DNA from: Clostridium sp.
GTDB lineage: Bacteria > Bacillota > Clostridia > TANB77 > CAG-508
Assembly: GCA_018371855.1 (NCBI GenBank)
Contig: JAHAKD010000006.1
Coordinates: forward strand, 1 to 64,000
Direction of reading: 5' to 3'
DNA: 64,000 nt
Part shown: positions 40,913 through 50,273 of the stretch, piece by piece
Layout of the letters: each line of letters starts with the position of its first letter
Numbering within the stretch: the first letter of the stretch is position 1
Notes under the pieces: generated by a model
Seen by the model: only the letters and a program-made list of their open reading frames with translations
What the model was told of the DNA's origin: nothing
Database searches by the model: none
Translations under genes and position numbers: made by a program

Positions 40913-42679
40913 ATGATGGGGAGAAAGAAAAGAAATTTAATTATAGTGCTTTCTATCATAACAGGTTTAATTTTAATAATAGGAGGAATTTTAATATATT
41001 TAAATATTGCAACAGATATTTTTAAAAGTCCGGATGAAGTATTTTATAAATATTTATATCAAAATGGATCTATAGCAGACGTATTTGATACAGACTTATT
41101 AGATAGATATTATCAAAGAATAGAAAATAATGCGTACAATGGCACTGGAGAAATAACAATAAAAACAGGAATGAATGATGACTCGGAAAGTGATACAAAA
41201 GAATTCGATAATTTAATGAATAATTTAAAACTTTCATATACAACAAAAAGCAATTTGCCAGAGAAGAAACAAGAAACAGAAGCCACAATTGCCTATAACG
41301 ATCAAGAACAATTTAAGTTCAGTGTAGTGCAAGATAATAATAACTATGGAATAAAGTCTGATGAGGTAGTGTATAAATATTTAAAACTAAAAAATGAAAA
41401 TTTACGTGATATTTATACAAAATTGGGAGTTCAAAATTCAGAAAGTATACCTAATCAATTTAATAAAATAGATTATAATATCTATAAAAATATGAATGCA
41501 GAAGACAAAGCTAAAATTTTATCAACATATCAAAATGTTTTAAACAAAGGGATTTTAAGCAATCATTATACAAAACAAGCAGATGTTAATTTGAATTTTA
41601 ATGGGCAAAGTGTTGTGGCTAATGCATATTCATTAACTCTAACTGAAGAAGAAATTTCTTCTTTAAAAATAAGTTTGTTAGAGACATTAATGAAAGATGA
41701 ATTAACCTTAAAATATTTAGTACAATTTTTACAATTAGATAGTTCATATACAGTACAAATAAAGCAATTAATACAAGAAAAAATTGATGATTTAAAAAGA
41801 GAACAAATCGAGAAAAATGAAAATGTTAGAATTACAGTATACGAAAGCAATATGCAACTTTTAACAACAATAGTTGAAATGCCTGAAGCTAATTATACAA
41901 TAAATAACAATGTTTCTGAAACAAATCAAAAAGTAACTATAGTTAAACAATCAAATGATGGAAATAATATAAATACGACTGTAACATTAGAAAGAAATAC
42001 AAGTGATAATAGTAATTCTTTTAAAATGGAACAAATTTCAACAACTGGAGAAACAACTACAGATAGAAATGCAATAACAATTAACCTAAATGGAAATGTG
42101 GATACTGGAAATTTGGAATTAAATGTTAAATTAGAAAATCTTATTGGAAACAAACTAAATGAAATAAATTACACAGATAAAAAGGAATTTTCTTCTAGTG
42201 TTAATATAGAAGGATTAAATGATGATGATTCAGTAAGTTTAAATGATATGACATTAGAAGAAATAAATAGCTTGTATAAATCAATTGTGGAAAGAATTCA
42301 ATATTTATATAATGAAAAATTACAAAATATAGGGTTTGATTCAAATACAATTAATTATCAAGCTACTTTAAAATGGAGTAGGATTATAGATGCTTTTGAT
42401 GAAGATGAATTTAGATCACAAGTTCAAAGAGCATTAAATTTAGCAAAAGATGATTTACAAAACAATACAGAATATAGAACATTAATAGAACAAGCAGCAG
42501 GCGATGAAAATAGAATTAAACAAATAAAAGGTCTAGTAACAGTAGAAAGACTAAGAGAAACGGGATTAGATGCAACATTAAATGAATCAGATAATTCTAT
42601 TTCGATAAAAACAAACAGTGAATCAGCTCATAAATACGAAATAGATTACGAAAACTTTAAAATATCAAAAATACAGTAA
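40913..42679 (+). CDS. Membrane-anchored extracytoplasmic protein of unknown function, 588 aa
   Basis: I do not recognise this family. A basic N-terminus (MMGRKKRN) and one hydrophobic helix (about residues 9-33) anchor the protein, and the remaining ~550 residues should be outside the membrane. They are rich in Asn, Thr, Lys and Glu and seem to form repeated beta-strand units (for example GEITIKTGMNDDSESDTKEF and KVTIVKQSNDGNNINTTVTL), then a helical C-terminus. There is no LPXTG motif or lipobox. GGGAGG precedes the first ATG (40913); the ATG at 40916 is possible. It lies 26 bases after rlmB and just before the rpmF promoter. Confidence 0.75.
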   Translation: MMGRKKRNLIIVLSIITGLILIIGGILIYLNIATDIFKSPDEVFYKYLYQNGSIADVFDTDLLDRYYQRIENNAYNGTGEITIKTGMNDDSESDTKEFDNLMNNLKLSYTTKSNLPEKKQETEATIAYNDQEQFKFSVVQDNNNYGIKSDEVVYKYLKLKNENLRDIYTKLGVQNSESIPNQFNKIDYNIYKNMNAEDKAKILSTYQNVLNKGILSNHYTKQADVNLNFNGQSVVANAYSLTLTEEEISSLKISLLETLMKDELTLKYLVQFLQLDSSYTVQIKQLIQEKIDDLKREQIEKNENVRITVYESNMQLLTTIVEMPEANYTINNNVSETNQKVTIVKQSNDGNNINTTVTLERNTSDNSNSFKMEQISTTGETTTDRNAITINLNGNVDTGNLELNVKLENLIGNKLNEINYTDKKEFSSSVNIEGLNDDDSVSLNDMTLEEINSLYKSIVERIQYLYNEKLQNIGFDSNTINYQATLKWSRIIDAFDEDEFRSQVQRALNLAKDDLQNNTEYRTLIEQAAGDENRIKQIKGLVTVERLRETGLDATLNESDNSISIKTNSESAHKYEIDYENFKISKIQ

Positions 42680-42687
42680 TTTAAGTA

Positions 42688-42716
42688 TTGACAAAAAGCA
42701 AAAATGCTAGTATACT
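42688..42716 (+). promoter_or_regulatory. Strong promoter for rpmF
   Basis: TTGACA (42688-42693), a 17-base spacer and TATACT (42711-42716), as expected for a ribosomal protein gene. Confidence 0.8.
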
Positions 42717-42787
42717 TATACAGTAACTGAATTTATGCGAAAAATTAAATAGATATATAAATATCTTAAGTCAAAGGAGGGATAAGA

Positions 42788-42982
42788 ATGGCACAACCAA
42801 AAAGAAGATGGTCAAAACAAAGAACACATAAAAGAAGATCAACATGGAAATTAGAAACTCCAAAATTTTCAACATGTTCACATTGCCATGAACCTGTAAT
42901 GCCACACAGAGTTTGCCCAACATGTGGATATTATAATGGAGAAGAAGTTGTAGTTAAGGAAACTAATACAGCAAATAATTAG
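42788..42982 (+). CDS. rpmF: 50S ribosomal protein L32
   Basis: A 64-residue ribosomal protein. It begins AQPKRRWSKQRTHKRRSTWK and has the zinc-binding pairs CSHC and CPTC separated by the conserved HEPVMPHRV. The C+ form with four cysteines is intact, so it should bind zinc. AAAGGAGGG precedes the ATG. It is transcribed alone from 42688; the DUF177/YceD gene that often precedes rpmF is absent. The sequence before der (42983-43116) contains no gene. Confidence 0.97.
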   Translation: MAQPKRRWSKQRTHKRRSTWKLETPKFSTCSHCHEPVMPHRVCPTCGYYNGEEVVVKETNTANN

Positions 42983-43116
42983 AATATAGTAAAGTTATAA
43001 AAGGAGCTAAAGTATTAAGTAATTAATATTTTAGTTTTTTTTTTTGTCTAAAAATGATAGAGCTTAATACCGCTTTTTTACAAAGAAAAATGTGCTAAAT
43101 GCTAATTTTTTACATA

Positions 43117-43145
43117 TTGACTTGAAAAGTTAAATAGTATAAAAT
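43117..43145 (+). promoter_or_regulatory. Promoter for der
   Basis: TTGACT (43117-43122), a 17-base spacer and TAAAAT (43140-43145), about 20 bases before the der start codon. Confidence 0.65.
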
Positions 43146-43165
43146 GGGAACGAGAGGTGAAATTA

Positions 43166-44500
43166 ATGGCAAAACCAATAGTTGCAATAATAGGAAAACC
43201 AAATGTTGGAAAATCAACATTTTTTAATTATATAGTAGGAAAAAGAATATCAATTGTGGAAGATACTCCAGGAGTAACAAGAGATAGGGTATATGGCGAA
43301 GCAAATTGGAGAGGAAGAGAGTTTACATTAATAGATACAGGTGGAATTGAGCCAGAATCAAATGACGAAATTTTGGTTCAAATGAGAGCTCAGGCCAATA
43401 TTGCTATAGATATAGCTGATGTTATTATTTTTATGACAGATATAAAACAAGGAGTAACAGCAGCAGATGAAGATATAGCTATAATGCTAAAAAAAGCTAG
43501 AAAGCCAGTAGTTTTAGTTTGTAACAAATCGGATTCTTTTGGAAAAGTAGAAGATGAAATATATGAATTTTATAATCTAGGCTTAGGAGATCCATATGCA
43601 ATTTCTGCAACTAATGCAAAGGGCTTAGGAGATGTATTAGATGCTGTATACGAGAATTTTCCAGAAGAAAAAGAAGAGGAAGATTTAGGAACAGAAATAA
43701 AAGTTGCAGTAATAGGAAAACCAAATGTTGGAAAATCATCACTTATAAACAAAATATTAGGTGAGAATAGAGTAATTGTAAGTAATATTGCTGGAACAAC
43801 AAGAGATGCAGTAGACTCTTATTTTGAAAATGAATATGGAAAATACATATTCATAGATACAGCAGGAATTAGAAGAAAATCTAAGGTTAACGAAAATATA
43901 GAAAGATATAGTGTAATGCGTTCAAAACTTGCAATAGAAAGAGCGGATGTTTGTCTAATATTAATAGATGCAACAGAGGGTGTTACAGACCAAGATGCAA
44001 AAATTGCAGGAGAGGCTCATGAAGCTGGTAAAGGTGTAATAATTGTAGTAAATAAATGGGATGCATTAGAAAAAGAAAATGGTACATTAGAAAGATATAA
44101 GAAGGAAGTATATGAGAAACTATCATATTTATCTTATGCTCCAATATTATTTATTTCCGCTAAAACAGGTCAAAGAATAAATAAACTGTTCGAAATGATT
44201 AATGTTGTAGCAAATCAAAATGCAATAAGAATACCAACTGCTACACTAAATCAAATAATAAATGAAGCAGTTGCAGTAAGGCAACCACCTACAGATAGAG
44301 GTCGTAGATTAAAAATATTATATGCTACACAAGCTTCTACAAAACCACCAACATTTGTAATCTTTGTAAATGTGAAAAATTTATTCCATTTTTCATATCA
44401 AAGATATTTAATGAATCAAATAAGAAATGAATTTGGGTTAATAGGTACGCCAATAAGAATAATTGTACGAGAAAAAGGTAATACAATAGAAACAAAATAG
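43166..44500 (+). CDS. der: GTPase Der (EngA), ribosome assembly
   Basis: A double GTPase for 50S subunit maturation, 444 residues. The first G domain has IIGKPNVGKSTFFNY, DTPGVTRDR, DTGG and NKSD. The second has VIGKPNVGKSSLINK, GTTRDAVDS, DTAGIRRKS and NKWD. A KH-like C-terminal domain includes QRYLMNQIRNEFGLIGTPIR. I start at ATG 43166, with GAGAGG about 8 bases upstream, rather than the in-frame GTG at 43157. plsY follows after 12 bases, as in many Firmicutes. Confidence 0.97.
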   Translation: MAKPIVAIIGKPNVGKSTFFNYIVGKRISIVEDTPGVTRDRVYGEANWRGREFTLIDTGGIEPESNDEILVQMRAQANIAIDIADVIIFMTDIKQGVTAADEDIAIMLKKARKPVVLVCNKSDSFGKVEDEIYEFYNLGLGDPYAISATNAKGLGDVLDAVYENFPEEKEEEDLGTEIKVAVIGKPNVGKSSLINKILGENRVIVSNIAGTTRDAVDSYFENEYGKYIFIDTAGIRRKSKVNENIERYSVMRSKLAIERADVCLILIDATEGVTDQDAKIAGEAHEAGKGVIIVVNKWDALEKENGTLERYKKEVYEKLSYLSYAPILFISAKTGQRINKLFEMINVVANQNAIRIPTATLNQIINEAVAVRQPPTDRGRRLKILYATQASTKPPTFVIFVNVKNLFHFSYQRYLMNQIRNEFGLIGTPIRIIVREKGNTIETK

Positions 44501-44512
44501 GAGGAAAAGTAT

Positions 44513-45151
44513 ATGGAATATATAATAATTGCTATAATAGCTTATTTAATAGGAAGCATTAATTTTTCGATTTTAATTAGTAAGAAAAAGGCGGGGTATG
44601 ATATTAGACAAAAAGGTAGTGGCAATGCTGGAACTACTAATATGTTAAGAAATTTAGGAAAGAAATATGCAGCAATAACATTAATTTGTGATGTATTAAA
44701 AGGTGTTGTTGCAATTGTAATAGCTATAATTGTAGGAAATATTTTGGGAGATACAAATAAAGCGTTATTAGTTCAAATAGCTGGAGTTGCTGTTGTTATA
44801 GGTCATACATTTCCAATATTTTTTGGATTTAAAGGTGGAAAAGGTGTTGCAACATCACTTGGGATTTTATTAATGACAAACTGGCAACTTGGATTAATTT
44901 GCTTAGTATTTGCGTTAGTATTAATGGCTTTAACAAGAGTTGTTTCTATGGGGTCAATTGCTGCAGCAATATTATACCCAATATTAACATTATTTGTTGG
45001 AGGAGGTCATTATATAGTAGAAAGTAGTGGCTTAGGAAATGGATATTTTATATATAGTGTAATACTTGCTGTAATAGTAATATTTAATCATAGAGAAAAT
45101 ATTAAGAGAATTTTAAGTGGTACAGAAAATAAAATCAGTTTTAATAAATAG
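44513..45151 (+). CDS. plsY: Acyl-phosphate:glycerol-3-phosphate acyltransferase
   Basis: Membrane enzyme for the first acylation in phospholipid synthesis, 212 residues with about five helices. Conserved motifs are GSINFSILISKKKAGYDIRQ with KGSGNAGTTNMLR (phosphate-binding loop), IGHTFPIFFGFKGGKGVATS (motif 2) and NHRENIKRILSGTENKI (motif 3). AGGAGG precedes the ATG. It stands between der and gpsA, and gpsA supplies its glycerol-3-phosphate, so the three-gene order is functional as well as conserved. Confidence 0.96.
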   Translation: MEYIIIAIIAYLIGSINFSILISKKKAGYDIRQKGSGNAGTTNMLRNLGKKYAAITLICDVLKGVVAIVIAIIVGNILGDTNKALLVQIAGVAVVIGHTFPIFFGFKGGKGVATSLGILLMTNWQLGLICLVFALVLMALTRVVSMGSIAAAILYPILTLFVGGGHYIVESSGLGNGYFIYSVILAVIVIFNHRENIKRILSGTENKISFNK

Positions 45152-45162
45152 GAGTGAAACAA

Positions 45163-46146
45163 ATGAAGAAAATTACAATAATAGGAAGCGGAAGCTGGGG
45201 AGTAGCTCTAGCAATCCATTTAGCTAAATTAGGACATAAAATAAAGATATGGTCTTTTTCTAAAGAAGAGGCAGATTTAATAAATAATGAGAAAAAATGC
45301 AAATTTTTGCCAAAAGTTACATTACCAGAAGGAATTACATGTTGTTTAGACTATAAAGAAGCAATAGAAGGTTCTGAAATAATATTACATGTTACACCTT
45401 CTAAATTTACTCGTAGTACAGTAAGTGAATATAAAAAATATGTAACAAATCAACCAATAATTATTTGTTCAAAAGGATTTGAAAGGGAAACATTATTACC
45501 ATTAGATGAAGTAATAAAACAAGAAATGCCAGAAGCTAAAATTGGAGTATTATCAGGTCCAAGCCATGCAGAAGAAGTTTCTATTGGAATACCAACAGTA
45601 ATGGTTGTAGCATCAAAGGATGATGAACTTTTATTTGATATTCAAAATGCTTTTATGAGTCCAGAATTTAGAATTTATACATCACATGATGTTAGAGGTG
45701 TAGAAATAGGAGGAGCTTTTAAAAATATTATAGCTTTTTGTGCTGGAGTGGCTGCAGGAATCCATTTAGGGGATAATTCTTTTGCTGCACTTATAACGAG
45801 AGGATTAGGTGAAATTACCAGATTAGGAATTGCTCTAGGAGGAGAAAAAGATACTTTATATGGTTTAAGTGGTCTAGGTGATTTAATAGTAACTTGTTTA
45901 AGTGAGCATAGTAGAAATAGAAAAGCCGGAAAATTAATAGGAGAAGGAAAAACAATAGAAGAAGCAAGAAAAGAAGTTGGAATGGTAATAGAAAGTATTG
46001 ACAATATAGAGGCAGCATATGAACTTTCTAAAATTCATAATATAGAAATGCCAATTGTAGACGGAGTATATGATATTTTATACAATAATTTAGATCCTAA
46101 AGAAGCTGTTACAATGCTTATGACCCGAGATAAGAAATTTGAGTAA
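45163..46146 (+). CDS. gpsA: Glycerol-3-phosphate dehydrogenase [NAD(P)+]
   Basis: Cytoplasmic enzyme that reduces dihydroxyacetone phosphate to glycerol-3-phosphate for lipids. The 327-residue product has the nucleotide fold IIGSGSWGVALAIHLAKLGH, the conserved VLSGPSHAEEV, the catalytic lysine in EIGGAFKNIIAFCAG, then GLSGLGDLIVTC and SRNRKAGKLIGEG. I start at ATG 45163 because GGAGTG lies 7 bases before it; an in-frame GTG at 45154 falls inside that site. It is co-transcribed with plsY. Confidence 0.96.
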   Translation: MKKITIIGSGSWGVALAIHLAKLGHKIKIWSFSKEEADLINNEKKCKFLPKVTLPEGITCCLDYKEAIEGSEIILHVTPSKFTRSTVSEYKKYVTNQPIIICSKGFERETLLPLDEVIKQEMPEAKIGVLSGPSHAEEVSIGIPTVMVVASKDDELLFDIQNAFMSPEFRIYTSHDVRGVEIGGAFKNIIAFCAGVAAGIHLGDNSFAALITRGLGEITRLGIALGGEKDTLYGLSGLGDLIVTCLSEHSRNRKAGKLIGEGKTIEEARKEVGMVIESIDNIEAAYELSKIHNIEMPIVDGVYDILYNNLDPKEAVTMLMTRDKKFE

Positions 46147-46158
46147 AGGAGAATGAGT

Positions 46159-46521
46159 ATGGATTTTTTTGATAAATTAGGTAAAAAAGCGTCAGAGACA
46201 TATAAGGTTACAGCAGAGAAAACAACAAAGATTGCTAAAGAAACAAAATTAAAACTAGAAATAAGCAATTATAAATCAAATATGGAAGACCTTTATAAAA
46301 TAGTTGGTAAAAAAATATACCAAAAATATGCTGCTCAGGAAGAAATGCAACTAGAAGACATTCAAGATGAATTAAATAAATTAGATACTATTAGTGAAAA
46401 AATAGAGATAGCAAATAAAGAAATAATGAGTTTAAAAGATAAAATTAAATGTCAAAATTGCAATTATGAAATGAGTGAAGAATACGAATATTGCCCAAAA
46501 TGTGGAACAAAAATAAAATAG
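46159..46521 (+). CDS. Small coiled-coil protein with C-terminal zinc ribbon
   Basis: A 120-residue protein: a helical N-terminus (MDFFDKLGKKASETYKVTAE), a coiled coil (about 30-95), then a zinc ribbon with CQNC and CPKC (IKCQNCNYEMSEEYEYCPKC). Similar zinc-ribbon proteins are widespread in Clostridia without a proven role. I choose ATG 46159, 7 bases after AAAGGAG, over the ATG at 46153, which almost touches that site. It sits between gpsA (12 bases) and dtd (21 bases) in the same direction. Confidence 0.7.
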   Translation: MDFFDKLGKKASETYKVTAEKTTKIAKETKLKLEISNYKSNMEDLYKIVGKKIYQKYAAQEEMQLEDIQDELNKLDTISEKIEIANKEIMSLKDKIKCQNCNYEMSEEYEYCPKCGTKIK

Positions 46522-46542
46522 ACAAATAATTGGGAGTGAAAA

Positions 46543-46983
46543 ATGAAATTAGTAATACAAAAAGTGAAAAAAGCAAAAGTAGAAGTTGGAAATAAAACTG
46601 TGGGAAAAATAGAAAAAGGTTATATGGTATTATTAGGAGTAAAAAAAGGTGATACTAAAGAAAATGCAGATTATTTAGCTAGGAAACTTTGTAATTTAAG
46701 AATATTTGAAGATGAAAATGGAAAAATGAATTTATCAATAAAAGATGTTAATGGCGAATTACTTATTATTTCACAATTTACTTTATATGGAAATACAAAG
46801 GATGGCAATAGACCTAGTTTTATAGAAGCAGAAGAACCAGAAAAGGCTAATAAGTTATATGAGTATTTTATGACAAAATGCAAAGAAAATGGAATCGAAA
46901 AAGTAGAAAAAGGCATTTTTGGAGCACATATGGATGTTTCATTAATAAATGATGGACCGAATACGATAATAATGGAAAAATAA
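46543..46983 (+). CDS. dtd: D-aminoacyl-tRNA deacylase
   Basis: Proofreading enzyme that removes D-amino acids (and glycine from tRNA-Ala). The 146-residue length is typical. Diagnostic features are the start KLVIQKVKKAKVEVGNKTVG, the cross-subunit motif LLIISQFTLYGNTKDGNRPSF (SQFTLY), and the Gly-cisPro type region FGAHMDVSLINDGPNTIIME with NDGPNT. GGGAG precedes the ATG. It ends one base before the convergent hypothetical gene at 46984. Confidence 0.96.
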   Translation: MKLVIQKVKKAKVEVGNKTVGKIEKGYMVLLGVKKGDTKENADYLARKLCNLRIFEDENGKMNLSIKDVNGELLIISQFTLYGNTKDGNRPSFIEAEEPEKANKLYEYFMTKCKENGIEKVEKGIFGAHMDVSLINDGPNTIIMEK

Positions 46984-47262
46984 CTAATAAGGGAAACGCT
47001 CAAACATATACTTTATTATTAAGTCAGCATTATAATCTGTAATATTAATTAAAATACCTGGATCAAGAGAAACCCACATACCAATTTTATATTTATAATT
47101 ATTATCAATAAAACTACCGATTATATCAACAATCTCTATGGGATTGTTGTATTTTTTTGTCCAATAAAGACTATCTTTTAAATATACAGGCTCATCAAAA
47201 AAACTTTCTAAAAAGCTTTTTATTTCACCAGTTTTTGTACTATATAAATTTACACTTACCAA
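46984..47262 (-). CDS. Hypothetical protein, 92 aa
   Basis: I do not recognise this family. The product is soluble and acidic with alternating helix and strand (YSTKTGEIKSFLESFFDEPV, IGMWVSLDPGILINITDYNA) and a conserved-looking end IIKYMFERFPY. I start it at TTG 47262, 8 bases after AAAGGAG; a longer frame up to 47313 lacks a start signal. It is transcribed alone, convergent with dtd and divergent from the lipoprotein gene. The mixed alpha/beta pattern suggests a compact domain, perhaps regulatory. Confidence 0.65.
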   Translation of the reverse strand: MVSVNLYSTKTGEIKSFLESFFDEPVYLKDSLYWTKKYNNPIEIVDIIGSFIDNNYKYKIGMWVSLDPGILINITDYNADLIIKYMFERFPY

Positions 47263-47369
47263 AATAAAAACTCCTTTAAAAATAGTATTTGTATAAAAAA
47301 TATATTTATGCATTGTATATAAAAGCTAATTTTGGAAATAATATGAAAAAAGTTAATTTTGGAGGAAAT

Positions 47370-48206
47370 ATGTTAAAGAATATAATAAAAACTTTAAGTA
47401 TTATTTTTTTAATAGCTTTAGTAATCATTTCTTTTTCAGGCTGTTCTAAAGAAAAAACAGATGAAGAACAACTTAGAAATAAAAATATATCAGAAATAGA
47501 TTATTTAGAAAATTATATAATGTCGCTAATAAATAGTATTAACAATATTGATTTAAAACAATATGATGCTAAAATTGAAAAAACAGAGAATTTAAATGAA
47601 ATTTTACAAGAGAATGAAGAAATATCAAGTGAGGATACAGAGAACAATGTTGTACAATATAGTATGGTTCCAAATACCGTTTTAAATGCTGATAAAACAA
47701 TAAATTGGGAAAATTTAAAATTAGGAATAGAAAATTTAAATAATACTTGGCCATCAATAATCGTAGATTTATATAAAGCAAATGTTGATAATAATAAATT
47801 AACAGAGTTTAGTAATTTAATTAATACTTGTATCGGGAATATAAAAAACGAAAATAGAACAGAAACTCTAAATAATTTGGCAAAATTGTACGAATATATA
47901 CCAGTATTTTTAGAAAACATTGTGTCTAATGAGCAACAAGTAGAATTAGCTAAAACAAAAGTAGAAGTAATAAAGGCATATGTGAATATAGATTTTGAAA
48001 ATTGGGATGGACTAAAAGGAAATTTAGACAGTGCTACTTCAAATTTCGAACCTATTTTAAACAATACAAATGAGTCAGAAAAAGAATATAATATAAGAAA
48101 AGCGTATGTATTATTACAAGAATTTAAAAATGCAGTAGATACAAAAGACAAGGATTTATTATTTATGAAATACAAAAATTTAATGGAAGAGCTTATAATA
48201 TTATAA
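47370..48206 (+). CDS. Putative lipoprotein, 278 aa
   Basis: A secreted lipoprotein of unknown function. The N-terminus has a lipoprotein signal peptide with lipobox SFSGC (MLKNIIKTLSIIFLIALVII, then Cys at about residue 26). The mature part is helical and Asn/Glu-rich (SEIDYLENYIMSLINSINNI, NWENLKLGIENLNNTW, RKAYVLLQEFKNAV) and looks like an all-alpha bundle. I start at ATG 47370, 6 bases after GGAGG; a longer upstream frame has no signal. An imperfect tandem duplication of the leader lies at 47319-47372. Confidence 0.72.
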   Translation: MLKNIIKTLSIIFLIALVIISFSGCSKEKTDEEQLRNKNISEIDYLENYIMSLINSINNIDLKQYDAKIEKTENLNEILQENEEISSEDTENNVVQYSMVPNTVLNADKTINWENLKLGIENLNNTWPSIIVDLYKANVDNNKLTEFSNLINTCIGNIKNENRTETLNNLAKLYEYIPVFLENIVSNEQQVELAKTKVEVIKAYVNIDFENWDGLKGNLDSATSNFEPILNNTNESEKEYNIRKAYVLLQEFKNAVDTKDKDLLFMKYKNLMEELIIL

Positions 48207-48273
48207 AAGTAGTTTATTTATCTAAAAAATATGCTATAATGTTAATGTAAAATTAATAAAAAAGGATGTTAAA

Positions 48274-49836
48274 ATGTATACAGGATATAATGAAGTAGAA
48301 AAGTTTTATGAATTTTTGTATGAAAAGCCAAAATATATTGTTTTTGAATCAGATCATATAATTAATAGAAATAGCGGAAAGTATCCAAATGATGGATTAA
48401 TTTATTATACACAAGATATATCAAAATTAATTAGAACACAGCCATTTAGAAGAATGGGAAAAATTTTCCAATTAGGAACCAAGTATTTAGGAGATAGTAA
48501 TCTTAAACATTCTAGAGCAGATCATAGTAAGGGAACATATGCAAGAACGATGGAATTACTTATGCATCTTTTAGAAGACAAAAATATAAATGGTTTAGTA
48601 AAGAAAGGTCGTTACGAAAAATATATTGTTGCAGAATTAATGAGAGGGTTAACACACGATATTGGGCATGGTCCATTTTCTCATACTATGGAAACAATAT
48701 GTAATCTACCAAAAGGATTCCATGAAGATATTGGAAAAAGAATAATTAACGAAAATAAGGAAATAAATGATGCTTTAAACATAATATGGCCTAATTTACC
48801 AGAAATAATGGAAGAAGTAGAGAAGAGGAATTTTTTAGGTTTAAATAGTTTGTTTGAAGGACAGGTAGATGTTGATAGAGGTGACTTTGGTCCAAGAGAT
48901 AGCTGGGCTTTTGGATTAGACGATGTTGGTTCTGACGAAATTACAGATTTACTACAAAATGTAACTATACGAAAAACAGTTATAGATGGTAAAGGAAAAT
49001 TAATCCCTGTATTTTCAGGTGAGTGTTTGCCAGAAATAGAGAAATTTTTAGAGACGAGATTTAATAATTATCAAAAATATTACTATTCTTCATCAGGCAA
49101 ATTATTTGAACACATATATAAAGAATTTTCAGAAGAACTGTTAAAATCTGATCAAGAATTTAGTTTAAAAACATTTTTAGAAAATAACTACAATAAAAGA
49201 CCAGAAGAAATTGATTTAGATGAATACATACATTACAATGATATAGAATTTTTAAAAGGAATATTTGAAGTATATGACCATACAACAAATGAAAGATTAA
49301 GAGATTTAGCAAGAGTTTGTATTCCTGATGCTGAAAGTTATTATGCATTATATTATGGTTTAATGGTAACTAAAGAAGATGTGAACGAAGATGGAAATAT
49401 AAGACTTTCAGCCGAGAATGCGAAGTTTTTTGATAGAATAGCACAATTACCAGCAGGTTCTACGCTTGAACTAATAAGAAAAAGATATGTAATGCAGAAA
49501 TGTAATAATGAAAAAGATTTAAAACACAAATTAAAGGAAATGAAAAGAGAAATAAATCCAAACGAGGAATTCGATTTTAAAGATTTTGGTATTACATATG
49601 ATGTTTCTAAAAATAATTTGTATAAAAATAAACCAGGAGAAGAAATTTATGTAGCAGATGAAGAAGGAAAAGTTTATACATTTGATAAACACCCTAAAAG
49701 AACAGTACCACTTAAAAAGTTTACTAATGTAATACTTATAATAGATAAGGAAAAATTAAAAGATAAAGTAAAAGATGATGCAACAGTAGATAGAATTATC
49801 GATATAGCTAGAAATAGAAGGAAAGAGGTTAGATAG
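48274..49836 (+). CDS. HD-domain phosphohydrolase (dGTPase-like), 520 aa
   Basis: An HD-superfamily metal-dependent phosphohydrolase. The domain shows the dGTPase/SAMHD1-like series: FRRMGKIFQLGTKYLGDSNL, HSRADHSKGTYARTMELLMH, the HD pair in RGLTHDIGHGPFSHTMETIC and a further Asp in LFEGQVDVDRGDFGPRDSWA. A C-terminal domain of about 200 residues (KVYTFDKHPKRTVPLKKFTN) follows. AAAGGATG-like sequence precedes the ATG, with TATAAT at 48235-48240. It may hydrolyse dNTPs or another nucleotide; the substrate is not readable. It lies directly upstream of rnpB. Confidence 0.8.
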   Translation: MYTGYNEVEKFYEFLYEKPKYIVFESDHIINRNSGKYPNDGLIYYTQDISKLIRTQPFRRMGKIFQLGTKYLGDSNLKHSRADHSKGTYARTMELLMHLLEDKNINGLVKKGRYEKYIVAELMRGLTHDIGHGPFSHTMETICNLPKGFHEDIGKRIINENKEINDALNIIWPNLPEIMEEVEKRNFLGLNSLFEGQVDVDRGDFGPRDSWAFGLDDVGSDEITDLLQNVTIRKTVIDGKGKLIPVFSGECLPEIEKFLETRFNNYQKYYYSSSGKLFEHIYKEFSEELLKSDQEFSLKTFLENNYNKRPEEIDLDEYIHYNDIEFLKGIFEVYDHTTNERLRDLARVCIPDAESYYALYYGLMVTKEDVNEDGNIRLSAENAKFFDRIAQLPAGSTLELIRKRYVMQKCNNEKDLKHKLKEMKREINPNEEFDFKDFGITYDVSKNNLYKNKPGEEIYVADEEGKVYTFDKHPKRTVPLKKFTNVILIIDKEKLKDKVKDDATVDRIIDIARNRRKEVR

Positions 49837-49872
49837 CTTGACTTTTATTTAAAAGATGTTAAAATAAATAAG

Positions 49873-50210
49873 AGTAAATTAGACAGTCGCGTATAGCAAG
49901 GTCGAAAGACAGCGTACGAGGAAAGTCCGGGCTCCATAGAGCAATGATGCTGGATAACGTCCAGTGAGGGAAACCTTAAGGAAAGTGCAACAGAAAATAA
50001 CCGCCTTGTAAAAGGTAAGGGTGAAAAGGTGAGGTAAGAGCTTACCGCAGGTATGGTGACATATCTGGTCAATGTAAACCCCATCTGGAGCAACACCGAG
50101 CTTGAGGGTTAAGACTGCTCGTCGTCCTCTTATTGGTGGCTTGAGCCATATGGTAACATATGGACTAGATAAATGACTGTCCAAGACAGAACCCGGCTTA
50201 CAGATTTACT
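49873..50210 (+). ncRNA. rnpB: RNase P RNA (bacterial class)
   Basis: The catalytic RNA of RNase P, which matures tRNA 5' ends. Outer strands AGTAAAT (49873-49879) and ATTTACT (50204-50210) form P1. The universally conserved segments occur in order: GAGGAAAGTCCGGGCTCC, AACAGAAAATAACCGCC-like CR-II, GGTAAGGGTGAAAAGGTG, CCCCATCTGGAGCAA (L15 pairing with tRNA CCA in its GGA region) and GACAGAACCCGGCTTA. The ~338-nt length and peripheral helices fit the A-like rather than the Bacillus B class. Confidence 0.96.
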
Positions 50211-50238
50211 TTTTAATTAAATAATTATAGAAAAATGG

Positions 50239-50273
50239 GACTTTAAGTTTTTACTTTAAGTCTTATTTTTTTT
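50239..50273 (+). terminator. Terminator after rnpB
   Basis: GACTTTAAG (50239-50247) pairs with CTTTAAGTC (50254-50262) with one mismatch, followed by a run of T from 50263. Confidence 0.75.

Noticed and set aside
47513..48175. 220-codon minus-strand frame
   Set aside because: It is antisense to the lipoprotein gene, which has a lipobox and ribosome binding site; the opposite frame is Ser/Phe-rich as expected for a shadow.
49845..50184. Minus-strand frames of 83 and 101 codons
   Set aside because: They are antisense to RNase P RNA, whose conserved blocks are unmistakable on the plus strand.
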